A DNA stretch of 25,778 nt, from IMG/VR virus record IMGVR_UViG_3300000928_000199, positions 1-25,778 of that record; one strand, written 5' to 3'. The number at the start of each line of letters is the position of its first letter. Within the stretch, counting starts at the first letter, position 1. Made by a program: the position numbers and the translations under genes. Below are positions 15,413 through 22,524 of the stretch, in pieces. The notes beneath the pieces are model-generated. The model was not told the origin of the DNA. It ran no database searches and was given only the letters and a program-made list of their open reading frames with translations. Source of the stretch: a virus.

Positions 15413-16492
15413 ATGAGCAATATCTTTAATCCTGGATTTGACAGAGAAAAGGCTTCCTTTTTGGAGCTAGCTAATAGAGGCGATGGTCTGACTCCCATAA
15501 ACTATCTATATGCTAAAGAAGCTAGTTTTGACAGTATTTTATCTTCCCTAATTACAGGAGGAACTGCTGAGTTTTATACTCTTTATAGCAAGGGTATTTT
15601 TTCTGATAATATTACTAATACTGCCGATATTATTACGCAGAAATTAAAGTGGAATAATCCTGGTAATAATTATTCTGTTGGTTTTCAAGCGGGTAATTTA
15701 ATTCAAAATACAATTTGGACATTACCTTTACAAGACGGAAAGAATGGTCAAATACTATCAACAAACGGAAGTGGTTCTCTCTCATTTATGGATAACGGGG
15801 GAGGTAAAGCTCCTGATGATGCTACATATGTTATTAAGACTGCAAGTGATGCTTTAATCAATGCTCAAGTAATAAGTGATCTCGGGTTAGGTATGGCAAA
15901 AATAGTTGCAGGAGGTGCATTTGCTATTGCAATTCCGGATGAAGATTATGCAACTAAAGAAACGCTTGAGCAAATAAAGGCAGAAACAGAAGAATTTAAA
16001 AACCAAGCGGCAACTTCGGCGGAAGAGGCTTCTACTTCTGCCACTGAGGCAAGCGCGTCAGCAACCGAGGCAAGTGCGTCAGCAACGGAAGCTACCGCAT
16101 CTGCGGCCGAGGCTACAGGGGCGGCGGCCGAAGCTACTGGGGCAGCTGGCGCTGCTGGAGTATCGGCAGTGGCCGCAGCGGCATCTGCACTTAGTGCTGG
16201 ATCATCTTCAAGCAGCGCATCTTCATCTGCATCAAGCGCTCATGATTCAGCGGTAAGTTCAGCTGGCAGTGCTAGCTTGTCATCACAATATTTGAACCAA
16301 TTATTAAACACTGGAATAACACTCACTGGTGATGTTTTAGGAAGCGGCCCTTTAAAAGATCCTATTACTCTTATTTTCAAAGAGAATCCGATATTTTTAG
16401 GACATCAATCCATGACGATTCCAGTTGGAACAACAGCCCAGAGGCCAGCAAATCCAGTAATTGGAATGATTAGATTAAATACAGATTTATAA
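15413..16492 (+). CDS. Tail fibre protein, shaft with Ala/Ser-rich coiled coil
   Basis: A 359-residue fibre subunit. Residues 1-180 hold fibre repeats (LPLQDGKNGQILSTNGSGSL, 104-123; PDDATYVIKTASDALINAQV, 134-153; GGAFAIAIPDEDY, 167-179). Residues 183-290 are a Glu/Ala/Ser coiled-coil shaft with ASASATEA repeats; this stretch has many GCG, GCC and GGC codons and is visibly richer in G and C than its neighbours. The C-terminus ends in RPANPVIGMIRLNTDL, the first half of a common fibre module, whose usual second half (EYYNGVEW) is found at the start of the next gene. The last 75 bp are repeated exactly in the following gene. GAAGG precedes ATG 15413. Confidence 0.85.
   Translation: MSNIFNPGFDREKASFLELANRGDGLTPINYLYAKEASFDSILSSLITGGTAEFYTLYSKGIFSDNITNTADIITQKLKWNNPGNNYSVGFQAGNLIQNTIWTLPLQDGKNGQILSTNGSGSLSFMDNGGGKAPDDATYVIKTASDALINAQVISDLGLGMAKIVAGGAFAIAIPDEDYATKETLEQIKAETEEFKNQAATSAEEASTSATEASASATEASASATEATASAAEATGAAAEATGAAGAAGVSAVAAAASALSAGSSSSSASSSASSAHDSAVSSAGSASLSSQYLNQLLNTGITLTGDVLGSGPLKDPITLIFKENPIFLGHQSMTIPVGTTAQRPANPVIGMIRLNTDL
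16418..16492 (+). repeat. 75-bp perfect direct repeat, copy 1
   Basis: Starts ATTCCAGTTGGAACAACAGC and runs through the stop codon of the first fibre gene. It is identical to 16908-16982, 490 bp downstream. It encodes IPVGTTAQRP...NTDL and the stop. Confidence 0.95.
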
Positions 16493-16568
16493 ACTCACAA
16501 CTTATCCATATATATTTAAAATATGTTAAAATAACATTATCTAATAAAAACAAGTAGGAGCATTTAAC

Positions 16569-16982
16569 ATGGTAGCAAAACGAGAATATTATAATGGCGT
16601 AGAATGGGTTGTAGAAACTGATGGTACTGTAAAATCTATTACAGCTGGGGCTGGATTAGATGGCGGCACTATTACAGATAGTGGAACAATTTCACTTGGA
16701 AATACTGCCGTTACTCCTGGTAACTATGATTATGCTTCAATTACCGTAGATGAACAAGGTAGGTTAACATCAGCAACGAGTGGTGCGCCACCTATTACTT
16801 CTATTAGCGGCACGGTTAATGAAGTTGACGTGAATGGCGCAACTATATCATTATCATCAACCATTGAATGTCCAGGTGATTTAGCTGTTAGCAATGGTAA
16901 TCTAATCATTCCAGTTGGAACAACAGCCCAGAGGCCAGCAAATCCAGTAATTGGAATGATTAGATTAAATACAGATTTATAA
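16569..16982 (+). CDS. Short tail fibre segment protein
   Basis: A 137-residue fibre subunit beginning MVAKREYYNGVEWV. The middle has a common fibre repeat: SITAGAGLDGGTITDSGTIS (23-42), then AVTPGNYDYASITVDEQGRL (47-66) and TSATSGAPP. It ends with the same RPANPVIGMIRLNTDL as the previous gene, encoded by an exact 75-bp repeat. The start EYYNGVEW is the usual second half of the module that ends the previous protein, so this protein has the second half at its N-terminus and the first half at its C-terminus. TAGGAG 8 nt before ATG 16569 supports independent translation. Probably part of a multi-subunit fibre. Confidence 0.82.
   Translation: MVAKREYYNGVEWVVETDGTVKSITAGAGLDGGTITDSGTISLGNTAVTPGNYDYASITVDEQGRLTSATSGAPPITSISGTVNEVDVNGATISLSSTIECPGDLAVSNGNLIIPVGTTAQRPANPVIGMIRLNTDL
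16908..16982 (+). repeat. 75-bp perfect direct repeat, copy 2
   Basis: Identical to 16418-16492. It covers the C-terminal codons and stop of the short fibre gene. Recombination between the copies would delete or multiply the 16493-16982 fibre cassette in frame. Confidence 0.95.
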
Positions 16983-17010
16983 GAGAGATGGTTATATAAG
17001 GAGAAGATTT

Positions 17011-18486
17011 ATGCCAAAAACAGAATTCTTTGATGGGGTAGAATGGCAAAGTTGCTGTGATGAGGGAGCAGAGTTAACGGCTCAAAATGCGCCAGGTACT
17101 ATCATTCCTATAACAGGTTCTCTAACGATTTCAGCAGGATCAGTTAATATGACCTTGGGAGCTGAATTAGAAGCATTATCTGCTTTTTCTCAAACTGGCT
17201 TAATGGCAAGAACCGGAGTAGGAGCATATTCCGGTAGAACTTTAACAGCTGGTGCTGGAATAAATATTACTAATGGTAATGGAGTTGCTGGAAATCCTAC
17301 AATAGGATTAAGTACAATTAATTTAACTGGTTCTGTAACAGGTAGTGGTACTAATTCTATTAATACTACTTTGAGTGGCGCTCAAATAATGGATTCAAAC
17401 TCTTTAAGTTTTGATTGGTCTAATTCTGGTTCTTTTGCAGAATATAGTATGTATCATACTCTAGAAGATGCTACTACACCACCTCATTTTGTACATGGAG
17501 TGCAATCAGGGAGCGGTAGTACATATAGGAGATGGCTGACTGTATATAAGCCCGGATTTGGTTCGCAGCCTACTGGAAGTTATCAATTAGAATTTTACCA
17601 TGCAGTTAACGGACATCAATACCCTTTTGAGATTGGCACTTATGGTTCTACATTACGTACATATTTACGCACTACTGTTGATGTTGATAATAATACAATA
17701 ATTAATGCATTAGACCCAGTGTCCAGTCAAGATGTTGCAACTAAGTCTTATGTAGATAGCGTAGCTGGTGGAACATCACTTGCAAGCAATGAAATTAGTG
17801 TTAATACAAGTGGAGGTTCTGATCATTGGTTAAGACGTTCTGGTCAAACAAAAAGTGGTACTACTATATATAATCAAAATAGCAATTCCTTTCTTTTTGA
17901 ACAACAAATAGGTGAATCTGCTGGTTTGGCTGTAAACGGAGATAGTGATGGTTGTACAATATGGTCACCTGGAGATAGTGGAGCATATTTAAATATTCAA
18001 GATGAAGATAAGAGTAATAGCAGGCAAGCTTATGTAAATACTTCTGGTTCATGGATACGGGTTAGTTCTAAAACTCGCAAACATTCTATCCAAGATAAAA
18101 CCAATAACAATGTATTAGATAGATTTTTGCAGCTATCTGTAAAAAGTTATGGTTATAAATATTCTATTCCTGAAAACATTTCTGAAAAAGCCCTTAGTAG
18201 AATCAATAAAAAGACTAATAAAATGCAGGTAGGGCTTATATTAGAAGAATTATTTAAGGTTTTTCCTAACTGTATTCCGGATTATTATAATTCTTTGTTT
18301 CAAGATAAAAGCTCCAAAAAGAGTTTAAACCTAAAAGAAGAAATCAAGGATATATCTAATAGTGGTATAGATTACAACGCATTGCTATGTTACTTTATCA
18401 TGGCTTTTCAGGAATATATTAGCAAAACAAATGAAGAACTTTCGTATTTAAAGAAAACATTAAAAAAAAAGGAGAATAATAAATGA
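17011..18486 (+). CDS. Tail fibre/spike with S74 intramolecular chaperone domain
   Basis: The distal fibre protein, 491 residues. It starts MPKTEFFDGVEWQ, again the second half of the split module. Fibre repeats follow: GRTLTAGAGINITNGNGVAG (75-94), NTIINALDPVSSQDVATKSY (228-247), and LNIQDEDKSNSRQAYVNTSG (327-346). The C-terminal 140 residues form a peptidase S74 chaperone that helps trimerise the fibre and then cuts itself off: SSKTRKHSIQD holds the Ser-Lys dyad at the family spacing (S352, K357), followed by KMQVGLILEELFKVFP (404-419) and GIDYNALLCYFIMAFQEYI (452-470). AAGGAG before ATG 17011. Its stop overlaps the next gene by ATGA. Confidence 0.85.
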   Translation: MPKTEFFDGVEWQSCCDEGAELTAQNAPGTIIPITGSLTISAGSVNMTLGAELEALSAFSQTGLMARTGVGAYSGRTLTAGAGINITNGNGVAGNPTIGLSTINLTGSVTGSGTNSINTTLSGAQIMDSNSLSFDWSNSGSFAEYSMYHTLEDATTPPHFVHGVQSGSGSTYRRWLTVYKPGFGSQPTGSYQLEFYHAVNGHQYPFEIGTYGSTLRTYLRTTVDVDNNTIINALDPVSSQDVATKSYVDSVAGGTSLASNEISVNTSGGSDHWLRRSGQTKSGTTIYNQNSNSFLFEQQIGESAGLAVNGDSDGCTIWSPGDSGAYLNIQDEDKSNSRQAYVNTSGSWIRVSSKTRKHSIQDKTNNNVLDRFLQLSVKSYGYKYSIPENISEKALSRINKKTNKMQVGLILEELFKVFPNCIPDYYNSLFQDKSSKKSLNLKEEIKDISNSGIDYNALLCYFIMAFQEYISKTNEELSYLKKTLKKKENNK

Positions 18487-18755
18487 ATAAAGAAAAAATA
18501 GTAAATGCTGAACCGATACCTGAGCCAGTAATAAAGCCAATTAATTATAAGGCAGTAGAATATCTTGGTTGGTTTATGTCAGATGCGCAGAATTTGCGTA
18601 ATTGGTCAAGTCAAATGTTTGGTAGTGATATTGACTTAACTAGTCCAAGGTTAATGGAACTAAAAGCAGCTGCTGAAAATTCATTATCTGAAATAGAAGA
18701 TGATGTAGTTAAAATTAGAGAATTCTTAGCGGAATATATTCCACCTAATAAGTAA
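18483..18755 (+). CDS. Small protein after fibre gene, possibly fibre chaperone
   Basis: A 90-residue acidic protein beginning MNKEKIVNAEPIPEPVIKPI, with YLGWFMSDAQNLRNWSSQMF in the middle and a helical end (ENSLSEIEDDVVKIREFLAE). It overlaps the fibre stop by 4 nt (ATGA), so translation is coupled. Small genes coupled to a fibre gene often encode assembly chaperones; that is inferred from position, since no known family was recognised. Confidence 0.7.
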   Translation: MNKEKIVNAEPIPEPVIKPINYKAVEYLGWFMSDAQNLRNWSSQMFGSDIDLTSPRLMELKAAAENSLSEIEDDVVKIREFLAEYIPPNK

Positions 18756-18807
18756 TAGAAGTTTATCACTTATATTATTAACAATATTTAAACTTACGAG
18801 ATATATT

Positions 18808-19002
18808 ATGAATCCAATTGAAATAATCCAAAATTTACCTAAATATGTCCAAGCTCTTTATAGTGACGGCACATTATATTTTTCCGGAGAAAAAAACATA
18901 GCCACCAAAGAACGTAAACTTATGTTAATGAATGATATTAATCTTCTAAAGAATATGATTAGTTCTTTAGAAGAAATGCTATCAACAAGTAATAATGAGT
19001 AA
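18808..19002 (+). CDS. Small protein of unknown function
   Basis: A 64-residue product beginning MNPIEIIQNLPKYVQALYSD, with a helical C-terminal half (LMLMNDINLLKNMISSLEEM). No signal peptide or family recognised. It stands alone, 52 nt after the previous gene and 35 nt before the patatin gene, on the same strand. Reading-frame length and codon use like its neighbours suggest it is real. Confidence 0.6.
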   Translation: MNPIEIIQNLPKYVQALYSDGTLYFSGEKNIATKERKLMLMNDINLLKNMISSLEEMLSTSNNE

Positions 19003-19037
19003 TCCATCGCATAAAAAATTTATACTTTAATAGCATT

Positions 19038-20126
19038 ATGAAAGTAATACGTATTTTATCTTTAGATGGAGGCGGTATTAGAGGATTATTCTCTGCTACC
19101 TTTTTAGAAAGGTTTTGTAATGATGCCGGATTGAAGGGGAATGAATTGTGGAAGCATTTTGATATTATTTGCGGAACAAGTATAGGTGGTATCCAAGCAA
19201 TAGCTTACTCACACGGCCTTTCTCCTACCGAACTTATTAATTTATTAGAAACTAATGCTACCAACATTTTTACTATTAGAGCGGGAGTTAATCCATTGCA
19301 ACCTCTTGGACCAGCGGGATCTGCTACTTTAGGTACGGTACTGGCTGCTCCCGGTGTTGAGCCTTATATCTATAATCAACAACCTCTGCGAGATGCTCTA
19401 AATCCTATTTTAGGTACTACTAAAATGTTTCAATTAAAAACTAATACTTTGATTACTGCATTAGGATTTCAAGGTGGCACAGGTCCTAGCACGGATAATG
19501 TTAATTTTCCATATGGTGATATTACTAGTAGTCGGTATTATCAATTTTCTAATGTCTTAATTCCAGATTTTACTGCTGGTCAAAATTATAACTGTGTTGA
19601 TGTAGCTATTGCTACCGGCTCAGCTCCAGTATTTTTCCGCCCGACTACGATTCTAGGAGCTTCTAGCGATACATTCTTTATCGATGGTGGTTTGTATCAA
19701 AACAATCCTACTGCTCTTGGATATATATTTTCTAATATACTATTCCCGCAAAATGTTAAAACTTGTATTCTTTCAGTCGGTACAGGATATTCTGATCCCG
19801 ACATTGAAATAACTACATCAGGAAATAATCTTAAAGTAGCTCCTCAGAATGGACTTGGGTTACTTGCTAATTGTCTGAATTTAACGTTAAATGGGGCAAC
19901 CGATGCGGTAGAATTGCAATTTAAGATTATGTCATTGTATAAGGGAGCGACAAATAATTTATTTTATTATAGATTTCAGCGTTTTCTTAGCGATCAAGAA
20001 TTAAGTAAACTCGATAATCCCACTCCTCAGGCTATAGCATATTTAAAATCTGAAGCAAACCTTCAATACGGAGAGGATGCCACAAGAATTCAACAATTTA
20101 TACAAAAATGTAATTTTGAAAATTAA
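19038..20126 (+). CDS. Patatin-like phospholipase
   Basis: Predicted lipid acyl hydrolase (phospholipase A type) with the Ser-Asp dyad of patatins. Oxyanion-hole loop DGGGIRG is at 10-16, the nucleophile elbow GTSIGG at 46-51 (Ser48) and the catalytic DGG at 216-218 in FIDGGLYQNNPT. All key residues are intact and the 362-residue length is normal. It lacks a signal peptide, as do the Rickettsia patatins (Pat1/Pat2), which are secreted phospholipases acting on host membranes. It sits between tail-fibre genes, so it may be a cargo gene or virion-associated enzyme. Bacterial patatins also serve as anti-phage effectors (CapV), but no nucleotide cyclase is nearby. The AT-rich 35-nt gap before it has no clear Shine-Dalgarno. 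Confidence 0.92.
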   Translation: MKVIRILSLDGGGIRGLFSATFLERFCNDAGLKGNELWKHFDIICGTSIGGIQAIAYSHGLSPTELINLLETNATNIFTIRAGVNPLQPLGPAGSATLGTVLAAPGVEPYIYNQQPLRDALNPILGTTKMFQLKTNTLITALGFQGGTGPSTDNVNFPYGDITSSRYYQFSNVLIPDFTAGQNYNCVDVAIATGSAPVFFRPTTILGASSDTFFIDGGLYQNNPTALGYIFSNILFPQNVKTCILSVGTGYSDPDIEITTSGNNLKVAPQNGLGLLANCLNLTLNGATDAVELQFKIMSLYKGATNNLFYYRFQRFLSDQELSKLDNPTPQAIAYLKSEANLQYGEDATRIQQFIQKCNFEN

Positions 20127-20156
20127 CCAAAAAAAGAGGTTTATCAGTGGAGCAAT

Positions 20157-20185
20157 TTGCTTACAAATACTAAATTTGGTAAAAT
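20157..20185 (+). promoter_or_regulatory. Candidate sigma70 promoter
   Basis: TTGCTT (20157-20162), 17-nt spacer, TAAAAT (20180-20185), preceded by TTTGG. It lies in the 90-nt gap before the small fibre gene. The same TTGCTT and TTTGGTAnAAT combination recurs before the endolysin gene. Confidence 0.5.
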
Positions 20186-20216
20186 ATAAATTAACTTACA
20201 TAAAGAGGAAACTATT

Positions 20217-20657
20217 ATGGCAGATTTATCAAATATTACTCAACTTAGCGGTATTTCTATTACCAGCGATCAATACACTGGAACTAATAATCAAAACGCT
20301 ACTTTTGCAGTTGCGTCCGTTACTACCGCGCAAAGGAATAAACTAGAAAACGTTGCTCCTTATAGGGTTGGAACTAATAAAAATGTTCGTATAAAAAACG
20401 GTACAAGAATTTATAACATTAATCTTGGTTGGTCACAAACCTTTCGGAAAGGACGATGGGAAAATGAAGTATCAATAAACACAACCGCTACTGGGGTTGG
20501 GCTTACTAACGGTACTGCTCTGATATATCCATCAGGTACGCAAGTATTAGTTGAAGTAGCTAGCAATGCAGTTAATGGTTTTACTTATTATGACACGACA
20601 AACAATGTATTGCGTACCTGTAAAAATGGAGCGTGGCAAACAATTACTTCGGCTTAA
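20217..20657 (+). CDS. Small tail fibre protein
   Basis: A 146-residue beta-rich protein starting MADLSNITQLSGISITSDQY. It has two fibre modules: VTTAQRNKLENVAPYRVGTN (38-57) and, at the C-terminus, GFTYYDTTNNVLRTCKNGAW (120-139). In contrast to the 16-17 kb genes, the C-terminal module here is uninterrupted. Its ITQLSG start is shared with the next gene, so the two are related fibre paralogues. GAGGAAA lies upstream of ATG 20217. Confidence 0.75.
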   Translation: MADLSNITQLSGISITSDQYTGTNNQNATFAVASVTTAQRNKLENVAPYRVGTNKNVRIKNGTRIYNINLGWSQTFRKGRWENEVSINTTATGVGLTNGTALIYPSGTQVLVEVASNAVNGFTYYDTTNNVLRTCKNGAWQTITSA

Positions 20658-20699
20658 AATGTTGTAAGCAAATGAACTATATAAATTAACGAGAAAAAT

Positions 20700-21857
20700 A
20701 TGCCAATAGATAAAGGAACTACATTACCAATTACACAGCTTAGCGGATTGCAAATTAACTATCAAGATGCAAACAGTTGTCTAAATCCTCCGATTGTAAC
20801 AACTATCGAAAGAGATAAACTAATTAATAATTCCGATCCTGCCCAACCTATTAAAGACGGCACTATTATTTTCAATAGTACTACAAATTATCAAGAGTAT
20901 TATAGCAAAGATAAAGGGGGCTGGATTCATTCAGACGAAGGAACGGGCGATGTAGTAGGGCCACCTGAATCAGTAGTCGATAATATCGCCGTTTTTGCCG
21001 ATACCACGGGTAAAACTATAAAAGACGGAGGAGTTACGATAGAAGAGTTACAAACAGATCAAAAGAGTGCTAGTAATACTTCCCTATATCAACTTAGTAA
21101 TCTAGGAGCATTACAATTCGGTAGTAACGCAAATGTTGCTGACACGGGTACTATCCTTGTCGATAGCTTAACTCCCATGACTTTCCAAACGCAAGGAACG
21201 GGGGTAGATAGTAGAGTATGCACCGTCATTAATGGTGAAGAAGGAGCTGGGTCTTCCTCTCCATCAGCCTTACTGGAGATAAACTCAACGGAAGGGGGTT
21301 TTCTTCATGCAAGAATGACCACTGCCAAGCGTGATATTCTTCTTGATCCTAAGGACGGTCTAGAGATATACAATACGGATACTAAAAATCTTAATATAAG
21401 GCAGAATGGTGCTTGGATTGAAATCAAAAGTGGGGGAAACGGCAATGTAGTAGGTCCTTCATCAGCCGTTAATAATAATATCCCTGTTTTTGATGGAGCT
21501 AGCGGTGCTTTAATAAAAGATAGCGGTATAAATTCATCGCAAATAGTTAGTAAATACTTACCTTTTTCAACAGCCTCGTTTATATCTACGTATGATATAT
21601 TAAAAAATGATTTTTTTGTAGTAATATATGTCGCATCAGGCGGAACGACGGTAAATCTACCAAGTTTAGGTATTAGCTCAAACGTTAATAGACTAATAAT
21701 AATCAAACAAGCAGGTGTTGGGAGTACTACAATCAAACCAAATAGTCCTGATTCAATACAAGCCCCTGATCAGAGCTCCTACGTTTTATCTACAAATAAT
21801 TTTGTATGGTTAGTTGGAAATATCAATCGGTATTGGATGCCTATTGGCGCAGGATAA
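20700..21857 (+). CDS. Tail fibre protein with repeated modules
   Basis: A 385-residue fibre protein. Its N-terminus (LPITQLSGLQINYQDANSCL) resembles the preceding small fibre gene. Module NTDT-type segments occur twice: IIFNSTTNYQEYYSKDKGGW (56-75) and LEIYNTDTKNLNIRQNGAWI (about 220-240). A glycine-rich linker repeat occurs twice: GDVVGPPESVVDNIAVFADT (83-102) and GNVVGPSSAVNNNIPVFDGA (248-267), each followed by a KDGG or KDSG stretch. The C-terminal 90 residues form a separate beta domain (VNLPSLGISSNVNRLIIIKQ, ending NINRYWMPIGAG) that could be the receptor-binding tip. Separated from the upstream gene by 42 nt. Confidence 0.8.
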   Translation: MPIDKGTTLPITQLSGLQINYQDANSCLNPPIVTTIERDKLINNSDPAQPIKDGTIIFNSTTNYQEYYSKDKGGWIHSDEGTGDVVGPPESVVDNIAVFADTTGKTIKDGGVTIEELQTDQKSASNTSLYQLSNLGALQFGSNANVADTGTILVDSLTPMTFQTQGTGVDSRVCTVINGEEGAGSSSPSALLEINSTEGGFLHARMTTAKRDILLDPKDGLEIYNTDTKNLNIRQNGAWIEIKSGGNGNVVGPSSAVNNNIPVFDGASGALIKDSGINSSQIVSKYLPFSTASFISTYDILKNDFFVVIYVASGGTTVNLPSLGISSNVNRLIIIKQAGVGSTTIKPNSPDSIQAPDQSSYVLSTNNFVWLVGNINRYWMPIGAG

Positions 21858-21861
21858 AACA

Positions 21862-22521
21862 ATGAATTACACCACTCTTACAAGTCAAATAATAGCTTAT
21901 GCTAATAGAGCAAACAGCACTGAATTTAAAATAGCAGTACCTTATTTTATTGATAATGGTCAACAGAAAATCTGGAAAGAACTACGGACTCTTGGTTTTC
22001 AAAAAACAGTTCAAGGGAATGCTCAAGTAGGCGTAGCCTATATACCCAAACCTCAGGACTGGCAAGAAACTATTTCCATAATCTATGGAACGCCTGACTC
22101 GCCTTTTACCAATAGCGTTGTTTTACTTCCTAGAAGTTATGAATTCTGCGTAAATTACTGGCCTAATCCAGACATTGCAAATTCAAATAATCCACCTCTA
22201 TTTTATGCTGATTATTACCAGCAAAATATTGAGCCTTATAATAGGCATTTGATCAGCCCAACTCCTGATAAAACATATAGTTACCAACTAATTCATACTA
22301 CAAGACCTGATTTAATTAGTACGGAAAAGCAAAACAACGTTCTTACGGATCACTATCCTGATCTTTTGTTTTATGCCTGCTTTCTTGAGGCTCTTATTTT
22401 TTTAAAGGATGATCAAAGAATGCCTATCTATAGCAAGCTATATCAGGAAACGTTGGATTCTGCTAACAAACTTACTCAGGATCGTTACATTGATCGAAGC
22501 ATAAAAAGAGATGTTGGGTAA
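21862..22521 (+). CDS. Tail tube/adaptor protein (gp4-like)
   Basis: Predicted virion connector. An in-frame ATG at 21814 lies inside the previous fibre gene; I prefer ATG 21862 (219 residues), 4 nt after that gene's stop, with AGGA 7 nt upstream, and the product then begins MNYTTLTSQIIAYANRANST. The segments FIDNGQQKIWKELRTLGFQK, LLPRSYEFCVNYWPNPD and TDHYPDLLFYACFLEALIFL followed by KLYQETLDSANKLTQDR are typical of phage adaptor proteins that bridge portal and tail. It is a second protein of this type besides the 13948 gene. The nozzle gene follows after 3 nt, so both probably make adjacent tail rings. Confidence 0.75.
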   Translation: MNYTTLTSQIIAYANRANSTEFKIAVPYFIDNGQQKIWKELRTLGFQKTVQGNAQVGVAYIPKPQDWQETISIIYGTPDSPFTNSVVLLPRSYEFCVNYWPNPDIANSNNPPLFYADYYQQNIEPYNRHLISPTPDKTYSYQLIHTTRPDLISTEKQNNVLTDHYPDLLFYACFLEALIFLKDDQRMPIYSKLYQETLDSANKLTQDRYIDRSIKRDVG

Positions 22522-22524
22522 TTT

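Noticed and set aside
19038-20126. Patatin as part of a CBASS defence system (CapV)
   Set aside because: No cyclic-nucleotide synthase or accessory genes occur nearby, and the gene is set among fibre genes.
20155-20673. 12-bp inverted repeat (ATTTGCTTACAA) flanking the small fibre gene, possibly an invertible segment
   Set aside because: A 12-bp match over about 500 bp is expected by chance in this composition. The left copy overlaps a likely promoter -35 box, and no intact invertase is present.
21305-21736. 143-codon minus-strand ORF inside a fibre gene
   Set aside because: Antisense of a clear fibre protein with recognised modules; no motif of its own.
21814-21861. Upstream ATG adding 16 residues to the adaptor gene
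   Set aside because: It lies inside the previous gene without a ribosome-binding site; ATG 21862 has AGGA at proper spacing just after the upstream stop.
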